Shown: positions 8,989-16,936 of the stretch, in pieces
Layout: the number at the start of each line of letters is the position of its first letter
How positions within the stretch are numbered: position 1 is the stretch's first letter
Assembly: GCA_027658995.1 (NCBI GenBank)
Contig: JAQDQK010000009.1
Span: 62,001-126,000, forward strand
DNA length: 64,000 nt
Direction of reading: 5' to 3'
Origin: Propionibacteriaceae bacterium AM104-82
Lineage (GTDB): Bacteria; Actinomycetota; Actinomycetes; Propionibacteriales; Propionibacteriaceae
Translations under genes and position numbers: made by a program
Notes under the pieces: generated by a model
Databases searched by the model: none
Seen by the model: the letters and a program-made list of their open reading frames with translations, nothing else
Told to the model about the DNA's origin: nothing

Positions 8989-9609
8989 TCACTTGAGGTA
9001 GTAGACGCTTGGTTCGGTGCCGAGCTCTTCCTTGAGCCGGAACGCGCGGGAACTGGAGGCGAGCTTCGACACGACAGAGGTGGGGTCGTTGAGGTCGCCG
9101 AACAGCCGGGCGTCGCCGATGCAGGTCTCGCAGCAGGCCGGCTCCTCGCCACGCATGGTGCGGTGCGTGCAGAACGTGCACTTGCGGACGATGCCCTGCG
9201 GAGGTGGCGTCGACAGGCCGTAGTCGGGCACTGTCATCTGGCCTGCGCCGTCGAACTCCTGGTCGTAGCTCTCGCCGAAGTCGAAGCTGCGCGCGCCGTA
9301 GGGGCAGGCGGCGATGCAGTATCTGCAGCCGATGCACCGCTCGGAGTCGATCACGACGACGCCGTCGGAGTTCTTGTAGGTGGCGTTGACGGGGCAGACG
9401 GGCACGCACGGAGGGTTGTCGCACTGCATGCACGGCCGGGGGAGGTTCACGCGGCGCACGTTGGGGAAGACGCCCGTCTCCTCCTCGATCACCACGTTGA
9501 AGTTGACTCCTGGGGGCGTCTGGTTCTCGGCCTTGCAGGCGACGGTGCACGAGTCACACCCGACACATTTCTGCAGATCGATGACCATTCCCCACTTGGG
9601 TTCCGGCAC
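8989..9609 (-). CDS. 4Fe-4S electron-transfer subunit (TtrB/NrfC/PsrB-like)
   Basis: Beta subunit carrying four cubane clusters between the NrfD subunit and the molybdoenzyme, 206 residues. Visible motifs in order: CVGCDSCTVAC, CMQCDNPPCVPVCP, CIGCRYCIAACPYG, and CTFCTHR followed by CCETC. This is the full set for the family. The GTG start at 9607-9609 has GAGGTG upstream at good spacing; an internal ATG seven codons later lacks one. No Tat signal is seen, so the protein probably leaves the cell with the Tat-tagged catalytic subunit. It is the first gene of the four-gene minus-strand operon down to 3527. Confidence 0.92.
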   Translation of the reverse strand: MPEPKWGMVIDLQKCVGCDSCTVACKAENQTPPGVNFNVVIEEETGVFPNVRRVNLPRPCMQCDNPPCVPVCPVNATYKNSDGVVVIDSERCIGCRYCIAACPYGARSFDFGESYDQEFDGAGQMTVPDYGLSTPPPQGIVRKCTFCTHRTMRGEEPACCETCIGDARLFGDLNDPTSVVSKLASSSRAFRLKEELGTEPSVYYLK

Positions 9610-9879
9610 GTACTCACCTCATTCACCGCGGCGCGTCCACGCCGCGGAGCGTCGTTGCATGTCCTACTGACGGTAGTAGAAGTCTGCTGACAATCCAACT
9701 TTGCGACGTGGCGTCGCAGGACCGGCCGTGGGGTCAGTTGGCTTGCAAGCCGGATTTCTCGCCGAGCCGGCCGGCGTGCTCCTGTCTCCCTCGCTGGCGC
9801 GTGGACCGGAGGAGTACGGCGGGACTCGAGCGGTGGGTCGTCGTCACGCACCTGTCGGACGGGCTGTGGTTCGCGTCGC
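9610..9879 (-). promoter_or_regulatory. Control region upstream of the molybdoenzyme operon
   Basis: No gene is supported here. The operon promoter must lie in this stretch. An inverted repeat CTACT-N6-AGTAG at 9664-9679, about 55 bases before the GTG start, is a candidate operator. I see no clear FNR-type TTGAT-N4-ATCAA site. Confidence 0.3.
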
Positions 9880-10110
9880 TCAGCAACGGCCGTCCGCCGC
9901 CTCCAGGACGTGGCGATTCTTCTGCTCGGAGTAAGGCTGGCTTGGCTGGTCGCCCACCACGCCGACGAGGCCGCCGACGGACGTGGTGGCGGCGTCCGAG
10001 GCGGCCTTCGCCAGGTTCTCGAGCGGATTGGTCCCGCTTACCGCCTTGTCGACTGCTCCGTGGGCATCTTCCGCGGCGTCCTCGATGACCTCCTTTGGGC
10101 TCCGGCGGGG
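9880..10110 (-). pseudogene. Coding-like frame after the TorD stop, lacking a start codon
   Basis: Directly after the TGA that ends the TorD-like gene, the same frame stays open for 76 codons to a TGA at 9880-9882. It looks coding. By my count about 85 percent of codons end in G or C, and the peptide has a plausible amphipathic segment (KEVIEDAAEDAHGAVDKAV) and a Gly/Val-rich stretch. A near-perfect Shine-Dalgarno sequence, AAAGGAGGT, lies 15-25 bases after the stop, but no ATG, GTG or TTG follows at usable spacing. It may be a decayed small gene that lost its start, or a C-terminal extension cut off by a nonsense change. Function unknown. Confidence 0.4.
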
Positions 10111-10683
10111 TCAGCCCTCGGCGAGAAGGTCGATCAGGTTGAAGCGCGGCCGGAACCGCGCCTCGAAGTCGCGCCCGGTCTCGATGCTGAGCGCCAGCAG
10201 CACGACCGGCGCGGTCGCGGCGAGGGCGGGGCAGTCGCGTTGGGCGTCGACGCCGAAGCACCACTCGTGCAGCGGGGCGGTGACGGCGCGGAGTTGGTCG
10301 TGCTGGGCGAGCCGCATCAGCCTGCCCCGCTCGAGGTCGCCCTGGCGCCAGCCGTCCAACTCGGAGGCGAGCGCGCCGAGCAGGGGTTCAAGATCGGGCG
10401 CGACCAGACCCGCCCTGGCCGCGGTGATGCTCTGCCCGGTCGGCGGAACGGCATTCGCGGCCGCCCGGAGCGTGGCCAGCGGTTCGCCGAAGCGGGCGGC
10501 GTCGTCGCGCAGCCAGTCGACCGAGCCTTCGACCCCGTCGCACCAAGCGCCGTCGCTCAGCCTGGTCGCCACGTCGTCCGCGGGGCCGGTGAGCAGTTCG
10601 TCGATCAGTCGCCAGAGCGCGGCACGCTGCTCGACGACCTCGGCGAGCGAGTCGGTGACGGCGCGGGGGAGGGGCTCGGTCAT
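10111..10683 (-). CDS. TorD-like molybdoenzyme chaperone (putative)
   Basis: A 190-residue, probably all-helical protein next to the reductase operon. Its length, position and sequence character fit TorD/DmsD family chaperones, which hold the Tat substrate and help insert molybdopterin. Recognisable family features are weak: a run of helical segments, a Trp/His-containing LHEWCFG segment and a C-terminal RPRFNLIDLL. I assign the family mainly on context. The ATG at 10681-10683 was chosen over a longer frame reaching 10845, because the extension runs into the palindromic repeat and is Arg-rich. It may be co-transcribed with the coding-like remnant behind it. Confidence 0.65.
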   Translation of the reverse strand: MTEPLPRAVTDSLAEVVEQRAALWRLIDELLTGPADDVATRLSDGAWCDGVEGSVDWLRDDAARFGEPLATLRAAANAVPPTGQSITAARAGLVAPDLEPLLGALASELDGWRQGDLERGRLMRLAQHDQLRAVTAPLHEWCFGVDAQRDCPALAATAPVVLLALSIETGRDFEARFRPRFNLIDLLAEG

Positions 10684-10779
10684 GTGCCTGAGTCTGGCAC
10701 GGCGTCGCCCCAAAGGCCCGTTGAGCAGGCTTCTCGCCGACGCCTCTCGGCGGCGAGTGGCGCGGCGCGGGTCTGGTGT

Positions 10780-10859
10780 TTGAGCATGTTTGGTAACTCG
10801 TCTGCGATTTGATCGTTCAAACAAGTCCCGGAGCGCAACGAGCAACCAAACATGCTCAA
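10780..10859. repeat. 80-bp palindromic intergenic element, copy A
   Basis: An 80-bp unit bounded by a perfect 15-bp inverted repeat (TTGAGCATGTTTGGT / ACCAAACATGCTCAA). Inside, a two-base mismatch is followed by a second arm pair, CTCGT / ACGAG. It lies between the ArsR stop and the TorD-like start. Copies B (33642-33721) and C (63011-63090) have exactly the same length; by hand alignment copy A matches B at 64 of 80 positions and C at 52 of 80. No target-site duplication is obvious. Confidence 0.85.
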
Positions 10860-10923
10860 GGTTGAGTCGACCCGAGAGTCTTCGGTGTCGGGTCCGTCGA
10901 CCGTCCGCGGTCGAGCGCGGGCG

Positions 10924-11493
10924 CTAAATCTCCTCGCTGGCGCTGAGGATCGTCAGGCTCCAGCTCAGGTCGTCGTCGCTCGGGTCGTCGCGGTAGCGGG
11001 CGATCACCTCGTGGAGTTCCTCGATCAGGTCGTGGTGACGCTCCCGCGTCAGTCGGAGTCGGGCCTCCGCAAGCGTGCCCCGCTCGACGGGGTCCTCGCC
11101 TGTCACGAAGGACGACGCCCACTTCGCGATGCGCGCCAACTGGTCCTGAGTGCCGGCGACGGAGGCGGCGAGCACCGCGTTGCCGAGCGCGACGTCGGCG
11201 ACCGGGTCGTCGGGGGAGCCGAGGGACAGTTGCCCAGAGGTCGGCTTCCAGACGCGGTCGCGCCGATCGCGCGCCTTCTCGGGGGCCTCCTCGATCAGCC
11301 CGGCGTCGGCGAGTACCCGAAGATGGAAGCTCAGCGTGTTCGCGGGGACCTCGAGGCTGTCGGCCAGGTCGGCGGCCCGCGCGAAGCGCAACCGGGAGAC
11401 CTCACGCCACACCTGATGGCGCAGCGGGTTGGCGAGCGCCTTCAGTACCTCGGTCGACATGGTCGGCGCTGGCAAGGACTTCTTCGGGGCCAT
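10924..11493 (-). CDS. ArsR-family winged-helix regulator with C-terminal extension
   Basis: DNA-binding repressor of 189 residues. A winged-helix domain spans about residues 12-80 (LKALANPLRHQVWREV, then LADSLEVPANTLSFHLRVLADAGLI, the recognition helix region). The C-terminal hundred residues form an extension with no metal-binding Cys motif, so this is probably not a metal sensor. It is divergent from an MFS exporter, with a strong palindromic operator between them at 11525-11557. Repression of the exporter and of itself is the simplest reading. The ATG at 11491-11493 gives MAPKKSL; a second ATG twelve codons in is also possible. Confidence 0.85.
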   Translation of the reverse strand: MAPKKSLPAPTMSTEVLKALANPLRHQVWREVSRLRFARAADLADSLEVPANTLSFHLRVLADAGLIEEAPEKARDRRDRVWKPTSGQLSLGSPDDPVADVALGNAVLAASVAGTQDQLARIAKWASSFVTGEDPVERGTLAEARLRLTRERHHDLIEELHEVIARYRDDPSDDDLSWSLTILSASEEI

Positions 11494-11524
11494 GGGTCAA
11501 GGATACCCAGAAGCCCAGAAATAA

Positions 11525-11557
11525 TTGCGCAAATCTACTTGCGCAAGAAGATTTGCG
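11525..11557. promoter_or_regulatory. Operator for the ArsR/MFS divergent pair
   Basis: Two copies of the palindrome TTGCGCAA (11525-11532 and 11539-11546) overlap a 9-bp inverted repeat CGCAAATCT / AGATTTGCG (11528-11536 and 11549-11557). The block sits just upstream of the exporter start and between the divergent genes. That is where an ArsR dimer would block the promoter. Binding is inferred. Confidence 0.7.
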
Positions 11558-11573
11558 GATTTACTCTGAGTTC

Positions 11574-12857
11574 ATGAACCAGACTCCAAGGCAGAGCATG
11601 TGGCGCGGCGGCTACCCGCTGTGGCTGGTCAGCGACACGGCGTTCGAACTCACCAGCGCGCTTATCGGCTTCGTGGTCCCACTGCTGGCGCTCATGGTCA
11701 CCGACGATCCAGGCCTCGCGGGCATCATCGGCGGGGTCGGGCTGGCCGTGAGGGTCGTCTCGTCGCTGATCGGCGGCGTGCTCGCCGACCGGCACAACCG
11801 CGTGCTGCTGATGGTGCTCGGTGCGCTGGTCGGCCTGTTCCTCGCGGCCGTGTTCACCGCGCTGACGGTGGGGCAGTGGCTGACCTTCTCGACGCTGCTC
11901 GCGCTCAACGTCGGGTTCGCGGTGCGCAACGGGCTCTTCGGTGCCCCGAACCAGGCGGCGTTGAAGGACGTCGTGCCAGACTCGGCGCTCGGCAGGACGC
12001 AGGCCGCGAACCAGGGCCGCGACGCCGTGATCGGCCTCGGCGGGGCGCCGCTTGGTGGGTTGCTGCTCGGCATCGGGGCACCGGTCGTGGGCGTGGCGAT
12101 GATGCTCTGCCAGGCGGTGGCCGCGACGTTCGCGTCGGTGCTGAGCCGCAGGGTCGCCCCGTTCGTCGCCCCTGAGCGGGACCCCGACTCCCGCTTCCTC
12201 CGCGAACTCGGAGACGGGTTCCGGTGGGTGTTCTCGCGACCAGACCTGCAGGGGTCACTGGTCGTCAGCACCCTCGTGAACCTCGGGTTCAACGCCTCGA
12301 TCATCACGATCATCTACTCGCTGCAGCAAGGAGGCTCTTCACCCGCGACCATCGGGCTGGTCTCCGGCGGACTCGGGGTCGGCATGCTTGTAGGGGCCGC
12401 GCTCGCGCCGCTGCTGGTGCCGCGCGTTCCGGCCGGATGGCTTGGCATCGGCGGGCTGGCCCTGATCACTGCGGCAACGGCGGTGCTGCCGCTGGTCGAG
12501 CGACCGTTCGGGGTCGCGCTCGTGATGGCGGTAGGGATCATGGGCGCCCCAGCGCTCAACGCCGCGCTGCTCGGCTACTTCATGGTGGCCACGCCGTCCC
12601 ACCTGATCGGCCGCGCGACCTCGGCCCTGTCCGTCTTCGCGATGGGCGCGATGCCGCTGGCACCGTTGTTCGCCGGCTTCGGGTTGAACCTGGTCGGGCG
12701 CGGCTGGACGCTGCTCGGCTCGGCGGTCATCACGCTGGCGGCCGCGATGCTTGCGATCCTGACGCCGAGCCTGCGCAGCATCCCGGCCGAGGCGGGCTGG
12801 GTCGAGCACGCCAAGGCCCATGAGCGTGCCGCGTCGCCCGCCGTGGCCGACGCATAG
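11574..12857 (+). CDS. MFS exporter (macrolide/siderophore-efflux-like)
   Basis: Twelve-helix major facilitator of 427 residues, similar in layout to the MefA/EntS efflux group. Loop 2-3 carries GGVLADRHNRV, the GxLaDrxxrkxxl motif of the superfamily. It begins MNQTPRQSMWRGGYPLWLVSD at the ATG 11574-11576. An in-frame TTG at 11553 lies inside the operator and is unlikely. No strong ribosome binding site is seen, so the mRNA may be almost leaderless. The adjacent ArsR regulator and shared operator point to inducible export of a small toxic molecule. The substrate is not predictable. Confidence 0.85.
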   Translation: MNQTPRQSMWRGGYPLWLVSDTAFELTSALIGFVVPLLALMVTDDPGLAGIIGGVGLAVRVVSSLIGGVLADRHNRVLLMVLGALVGLFLAAVFTALTVGQWLTFSTLLALNVGFAVRNGLFGAPNQAALKDVVPDSALGRTQAANQGRDAVIGLGGAPLGGLLLGIGAPVVGVAMMLCQAVAATFASVLSRRVAPFVAPERDPDSRFLRELGDGFRWVFSRPDLQGSLVVSTLVNLGFNASIITIIYSLQQGGSSPATIGLVSGGLGVGMLVGAALAPLLVPRVPAGWLGIGGLALITAATAVLPLVERPFGVALVMAVGIMGAPALNAALLGYFMVATPSHLIGRATSALSVFAMGAMPLAPLFAGFGLNLVGRGWTLLGSAVITLAAAMLAILTPSLRSIPAEAGWVEHAKAHERAASPAVADA

Positions 12858-12868
12858 CCAGGGACTGG

Positions 12869-12911
12869 CCGCCCGCCGCGCACTCAGCATGATGGTAGGC
12901 ACGGCGGGCGG
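12869..12911. terminator. Hairpin after the MFS gene
   Basis: A perfect 10-bp inverted repeat CCGCCCGCCG / CGGCGGGCGG with a 23-base loop begins 11 bases after the exporter stop. It lies between convergent genes and could serve both strands. There is no U-tract. Confidence 0.5.
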
Positions 12912-13030
12912 TTCGCGAACGGCGCCCCGACGCAGACCCAGGTGCCACTGTCGGCAGGTCGCCCACCTCCTGCGGCGGGCGACATCGGCTCGCAGGCCCT
13001 GGGACGCCGACCGACCGGCCAGAAGCGTCG

Positions 13031-15769
13031 TCACTCCGCCTCGGCGCTCGCCCGGGGAGTCGACAGGTGGATGGCCAACTGGACGCGGCGCGCGAGGCCC
13101 TGTGGCAGGTCGCGGTTGGCCGCTCGGACGGTGCGGTTCAAGGCGACGACCGCCCGCTCCAGGTCAGAGCGCCGCCCCGCGATGGCGAGGGCGTGGATCT
13201 CACGGACGCTCAGTTCGTCGTCCTCAGGAGCCGCGAGGCGGCCGCGGGCAACTGCCCAGAGCGCCTGATCGGGATCCCGCTGATCGATCGCCCGATCGGC
13301 GAGCACGCTGGCAGCGTCGACGATCATCGCGACCATGTCGGCGCGCATCGTCTCGGCCCAGTGCCACTGGAAGGCCAGCGGACCGAGCGGCTCGCCTCGC
13401 ACCAGGCGGAGGGCTTGGCGAAGGGCCGCCGTCGACGCGAGGTTCACCCCTCCCGCCAGGAGCGCCTCGAACCGTTCCCAGTCGGAGGTGACCCTCGGGT
13501 CGAGTCGGATCCGGCCTGAGTAGGCATCCGGCAGGTAGGCGCCGCCGTCGGGCGCGGTGCCGAGCCAGGACCGGAGCCTGCTCATGTTCGACCGACGGGT
13601 GGTCTCGGCGACGAGCAGGGAGGACACCATCTCGGATGCCGTGGCGCCCGCGTGGCTGAGCAGCCAGGCGCAGTACTCCATGCACTGGGACAGCGCCCGG
13701 TTGGGCGGGGACCCGGCTGGGTCGAGGAGCGCCACCTCGCCAAGCAGAAGCAGGGTGGGGTGGTCATTGTCTTCAGGCGGGTCAGGCATGGGTTGCTCCT
13801 GAGCGTGGGCCGCGAAGCGGGGGAGCGGGAGGACGTTGGGTGGCAGGTCGTCGGTGTCCTGCCACCAGGGGGCAGGCTCGGTCGACGAGGATCCGGTGGC
13901 GCGGAGCAGGTCGATGAGCGCCCGGCGGGCCGGGGCGGCGATCAGTTGCGGGGTGAAGGGGAGCGCCGGCTCAGCGCGGCCGGCGAAGGTTGCGGACCCG
14001 GCGCCGATGTCGAGGTGGGTCGCGTCGATGTGCGGGGCCGCCTCGGCGCGGGCAAGCACGCTGACGCCTACCCGCCCGAGCGCGAGCGCATCGGAGACCC
14101 GGTCCAGGTCGGCTGGGCTGAGAGGCGCCTCGAAGACGAAGACGGTAGGTGCCCACTGTGGGGCCAGGTCCGCATCGGACCGGACCGACTCCAGGGTTTG
14201 CTCGCGCAGCGCCAGCCGACGGGTCGAGCACAGCCTGGTGAGCCGGATCAGGGCCGCGTCCGGATCGGGCTCCTCGTCGATGCGTGGTTCGTCGACCGCG
14301 CCTGGCCAGTCGTGGCCCCCGACGCACACCACCTCGACGGGCTGGCTCCATGGGGCAGAACTGAGGCTGGTCAGGGCCGTGGCCAGGCTGCCGGCCGACT
14401 CGGTGCCGGTGAGGATGGTGGCGCGGTCCTGCTCGAGGTCGAGCCACACCTCAGCCCCGTCGGACTCCCAGCCGAACAGCACCTGAGTGGGCCCTCTACC
14501 GTGGTCGGTGCCCGTCGGCGCGTCGTCGTGGGACAGGGCCGCCCAGAGGCGCGAGACCTGTGGCGTCATCGGCGTGAGTCGGCGGCCCACCGGGCGCGCA
14601 TGAAGTTGCGCCCGGCGCCTGGCCGCCAGCCCGCCGAGGACACCGACGGCGAGCAGGGAGCCGAGTGCACCCAGCGCGACGGCAGGGTCGACGCCGCGCT
14701 CGGTGGTCTCGACCCTTTCGGTTCCGTGTTCGGTATCGGCCTTCTCGGTTCCGGAATCGGTGGCCTCGACCTCTTTGGTTCCGCGTTCGGCGGTCCCGGC
14801 CTCTTCGGTTCCGAGTTCGGATGGGCGCTCCGCGTCCCGTGGCGGGACGGGCGGTGGGGTCGGAAGCCCGGGACGGACCTCGGCGCTCCCGACGACCCCA
14901 GAGGCGTCGGCCTCTCCGTGAGCGCCGGCCGAGGACGGCCGCGGCGGGGCTTGCGCGGGCTCGGATGGTGAGGGGAGGGCGAGGACCCAGCCGATGTCGA
15001 TCTCGTCCGGGTCGGCGATCTGGTCACGGTTGAGGTCGAAGATCTCCGGCCATCTCTCTCCGTCCCCGAGGACGCGCTCGGCGATCGACCAGAGCGAGTC
15101 GCCGCGCTGCACCACCACGACCATGGCCCCCGCGTCATCGGGCGGTGTTGCGGCCAAGGGGAGCCGAAGGCTCTGCCCCGGGCGGACCTTGAGCGAGTCG
15201 TCGATGTCGGGGTTGAGGGCGACGATCTCCCTCCACCTCGCGCCCGAGCCGAGTTGCTCCTCCGCGATGGTCCATAACTCGTCGCCAGGACGCACCTGGT
15301 ACTGCCGGGAGTCTGGTTGGGGCGAAGCGTTGGCGCGCTCGTCGGGTGTGTCCGACCTGGTGGTTGCCGTCGCTGTCGGCGCGGGGGACGGCTGACCCGG
15401 CTCCGGCGGGGCGGCCTGAGCGACGCTCGGAACCGCGAGCGCCGCCGCAACCAGAGCGCCCATCGCGGGGCGGAGCCAGGCGGTGCCGGGCAGCGCGAGC
15501 CGGATCCGGTGGCGTGAGGCGACCGCGAGCACCTCGAAGGTGATCGTCAGCGTCAGCACCAGCCACGCGACCCAGCCGACGATGCTGAGCAGCCCGATGA
15601 TCAGCCGCGGGTCGGCAGGGCGCGACAGGACCACCGCCCAGTCGACGGACAGCAGGGCCGCCGGTGAGCCCCACTGGAGAAGGAGCACCGGCGCCCCGAC
15701 GACCACGGCCAGCAGCAGCGCGGCCGCGCAGACCGCCCTGACCCACCTCACGGCACGCCCCTGCCGCAC
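13031..15769 (-). CDS. Membrane protein with two LysM domains and BTAD-like C-terminus
   Basis: A 912-residue multi-domain protein at the end of the Tad operon. Three hydrophobic segments fall in about residues 8-120 and two LysM cell-wall-binding repeats (YQVRPGDELWTIAEEQLG near 157-205, VVVQRGDSLWSIAERVLG near 218-268). An acidic, Thr-rich linker of imperfect GTE repeats and another membrane helix near 355-378 precede a long cytoplasmic part. The last 200 residues resemble BTAD tetratricopeptide-like regions of actinobacterial SARP regulators, without an obvious DNA-binding domain. Start is GTG at 15767-15769 with GGGCAGGC just upstream; a second GTG six codons later is possible. It likely links pilus assembly to the wall; this is inference. 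Confidence 0.75.
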   Translation of the reverse strand: MRQGRAVRWVRAVCAAALLLAVVVGAPVLLLQWGSPAALLSVDWAVVLSRPADPRLIIGLLSIVGWVAWLVLTLTITFEVLAVASRHRIRLALPGTAWLRPAMGALVAAALAVPSVAQAAPPEPGQPSPAPTATATTRSDTPDERANASPQPDSRQYQVRPGDELWTIAEEQLGSGARWREIVALNPDIDDSLKVRPGQSLRLPLAATPPDDAGAMVVVVQRGDSLWSIAERVLGDGERWPEIFDLNRDQIADPDEIDIGWVLALPSPSEPAQAPPRPSSAGAHGEADASGVVGSAEVRPGLPTPPPVPPRDAERPSELGTEEAGTAERGTKEVEATDSGTEKADTEHGTERVETTERGVDPAVALGALGSLLAVGVLGGLAARRRAQLHARPVGRRLTPMTPQVSRLWAALSHDDAPTGTDHGRGPTQVLFGWESDGAEVWLDLEQDRATILTGTESAGSLATALTSLSSAPWSQPVEVVCVGGHDWPGAVDEPRIDEEPDPDAALIRLTRLCSTRRLALREQTLESVRSDADLAPQWAPTVFVFEAPLSPADLDRVSDALALGRVGVSVLARAEAAPHIDATHLDIGAGSATFAGRAEPALPFTPQLIAAPARRALIDLLRATGSSSTEPAPWWQDTDDLPPNVLPLPRFAAHAQEQPMPDPPEDNDHPTLLLLGEVALLDPAGSPPNRALSQCMEYCAWLLSHAGATASEMVSSLLVAETTRRSNMSRLRSWLGTAPDGGAYLPDAYSGRIRLDPRVTSDWERFEALLAGGVNLASTAALRQALRLVRGEPLGPLAFQWHWAETMRADMVAMIVDAASVLADRAIDQRDPDQALWAVARGRLAAPEDDELSVREIHALAIAGRRSDLERAVVALNRTVRAANRDLPQGLARRVQLAIHLSTPRASAEAE

Positions 15770-15784
15770 GCCTGCCCGCTCATC

Positions 15785-15970
15785 TCACTTGGGCAGGTTC
15801 TTCGTCACGTAGGCGGTGATGGCCGTGATGATGATCAGGGCGATCGCCGCCGCCCCCGCGAGCAGGATCGCGTTCTCGGTGCTCTGCGAAAGCCCTCGCT
15901 CGTCGCGTTCGGGCGGCGCGCCGCGGGTGAGTTGAACGATCAGGCCGATGGCCTGGTGGATGGTCGACAT
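15785..15970 (-). CDS. Small Flp-like pilin subunit
   Basis: A 61-residue protein whose C-terminal half is one hydrophobic helix, AILLAGAAAIALIIITAITA, preceded by the polar sequence RGLSQSTENA. Size, the Glu close to the helix start and position inside a Tad gene cluster fit Flp/Fap pilins, which are cleaved by TadV-type peptidases and polymerise into thin adhesive fibres. I chose the ATG at 15968-15970 because AGGAGGAACC directly precedes it; the frame upstream to 16051 is unsupported. No prepilin peptidase gene is present in this cluster, so it must be encoded elsewhere. Confidence 0.75.
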   Translation of the reverse strand: MSTIHQAIGLIVQLTRGAPPERDERGLSQSTENAILLAGAAAIALIIITAITAYVTKNLPK

Positions 15971-16054
15971 GGTTCCTCCTATGAGTGTTTCTTGGCGGGT
16001 TGTCCGCAGCGTTTTCAGTTGTCCACAGGTGCGACGGGAAAGACTGTCCACAGG

Positions 16055-16936
16055 TCACCCGCTTCCCAGCAGCGTCAGGAGTGCCGGCGCCAGCAGAGCT
16101 ACGCCGAGCAGGAGGGCGGGAATGGTCATCCAGAGCGACAGCGACTCGCTCGCGGACTGGGCGTCGGCTTTCTGCCGGTTCAGGTGGGCGTCGCGCAACT
16201 CCCTGACGCGCGCCTGCAGCACCTCCGCGAGCCCGGCGCCCTGCTCCTCCAGTTGCATCACATCGGCGAAGTCGGCCAACTCCGCGACCTGCCACTCGGC
16301 CCCGATGGCGCGGAGTTCATCCCACGGCGCCACCTGTTCCATGCGCGCCCGCTCCAGGCCCGCTGAGATCCTGCGGAACAAGGGCGCATCGGAGACGGCG
16401 GCGGCGTTGGCGGCAGCCTGCGGCGCAGAGGCGTTCGCGAGGCGCTCAAGCACCACCAGGTCGAAGAAGGTGTGGATGCCGTCGATGGCCGACCTGCGGT
16501 AGCTGTCGGCCCCGCGCCGTAGGCGGACGTCCGCGACGAAGTAGCCGACGGCGCCGCACACCAGGGCGACCCACAGCGGCGCAAGGGTCGGCGGCTGCCC
16601 CGCGACGAGTTGGACGACCGCCCACAGCAGCGGAAGAAGCAGGCCCGCGAGCGTCCAGACCAGCTTCTCCGTGAAGAAGTCGCCCACACTTCGGCCCTGA
16701 AGCTTCAGGAGCCGCTGCTGGGCCTCCGTCAGCGGAAGCCGCAGCGTGCGCTGTAGCCCCTGGCTGAGGCGCTCGATCCCCGAGTCCCCCTGCTCGTGTT
16801 CGGCGGCCAGCGGCGCCCTGCGCTCCAGGACAGCCAGCGCGTCGCCAAGTCGCAGCGGCGAGGCGACGGAGCCGCGCACCACCAGGTAGGCGCCGAGCCC
16901 CACCAGCATCCCCAGGACGATCAGTGGGCCGATCAC
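16055..16936 (-). CDS. tadC: TadC-like inner-membrane pilus assembly protein
   Basis: Type II secretion F-domain membrane protein of 293 residues. It has an N-terminal helix (MIGPLIVLGMLVGLGAYLVV), a central helix pair near residues 95-140 and a C-terminal helix (IPALLLGVALLAPALLTLL). The cytoplasmic GspF-type domain around residues 145-260 contains the acidic LADFADVMQLEEQGAGLAEVL stretch of the family. It forms the platform on which TadA acts, together with TadB. Its ATG overlaps the tadB stop by four bases, giving translational coupling. About 84 bases separate it from the pilin start. Confidence 0.85.
   Translation of the reverse strand: MIGPLIVLGMLVGLGAYLVVRGSVASPLRLGDALAVLERRAPLAAEHEQGDSGIERLSQGLQRTLRLPLTEAQQRLLKLQGRSVGDFFTEKLVWTLAGLLLPLLWAVVQLVAGQPPTLAPLWVALVCGAVGYFVADVRLRRGADSYRRSAIDGIHTFFDLVVLERLANASAPQAAANAAAVSDAPLFRRISAGLERARMEQVAPWDELRAIGAEWQVAELADFADVMQLEEQGAGLAEVLQARVRELRDAHLNRQKADAQSASESLSLWMTIPALLLGVALLAPALLTLLGSG

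Noticed and set aside
9910..10812. A 300-codon plus-strand frame across the TorD-like gene
   Set aside because: Its composition is that of the reverse complement of the TorD-like frame, and no ribosome binding site or motif supports it.
10780..10859. Peptide reading of the 80-bp elements (minus strand, LFERSNRRRVT-like in all three)
   Set aside because: The frame is open in copies A and B but has a stop in copy C, with no start codon. Similarity at peptide level follows from DNA conservation of the core.
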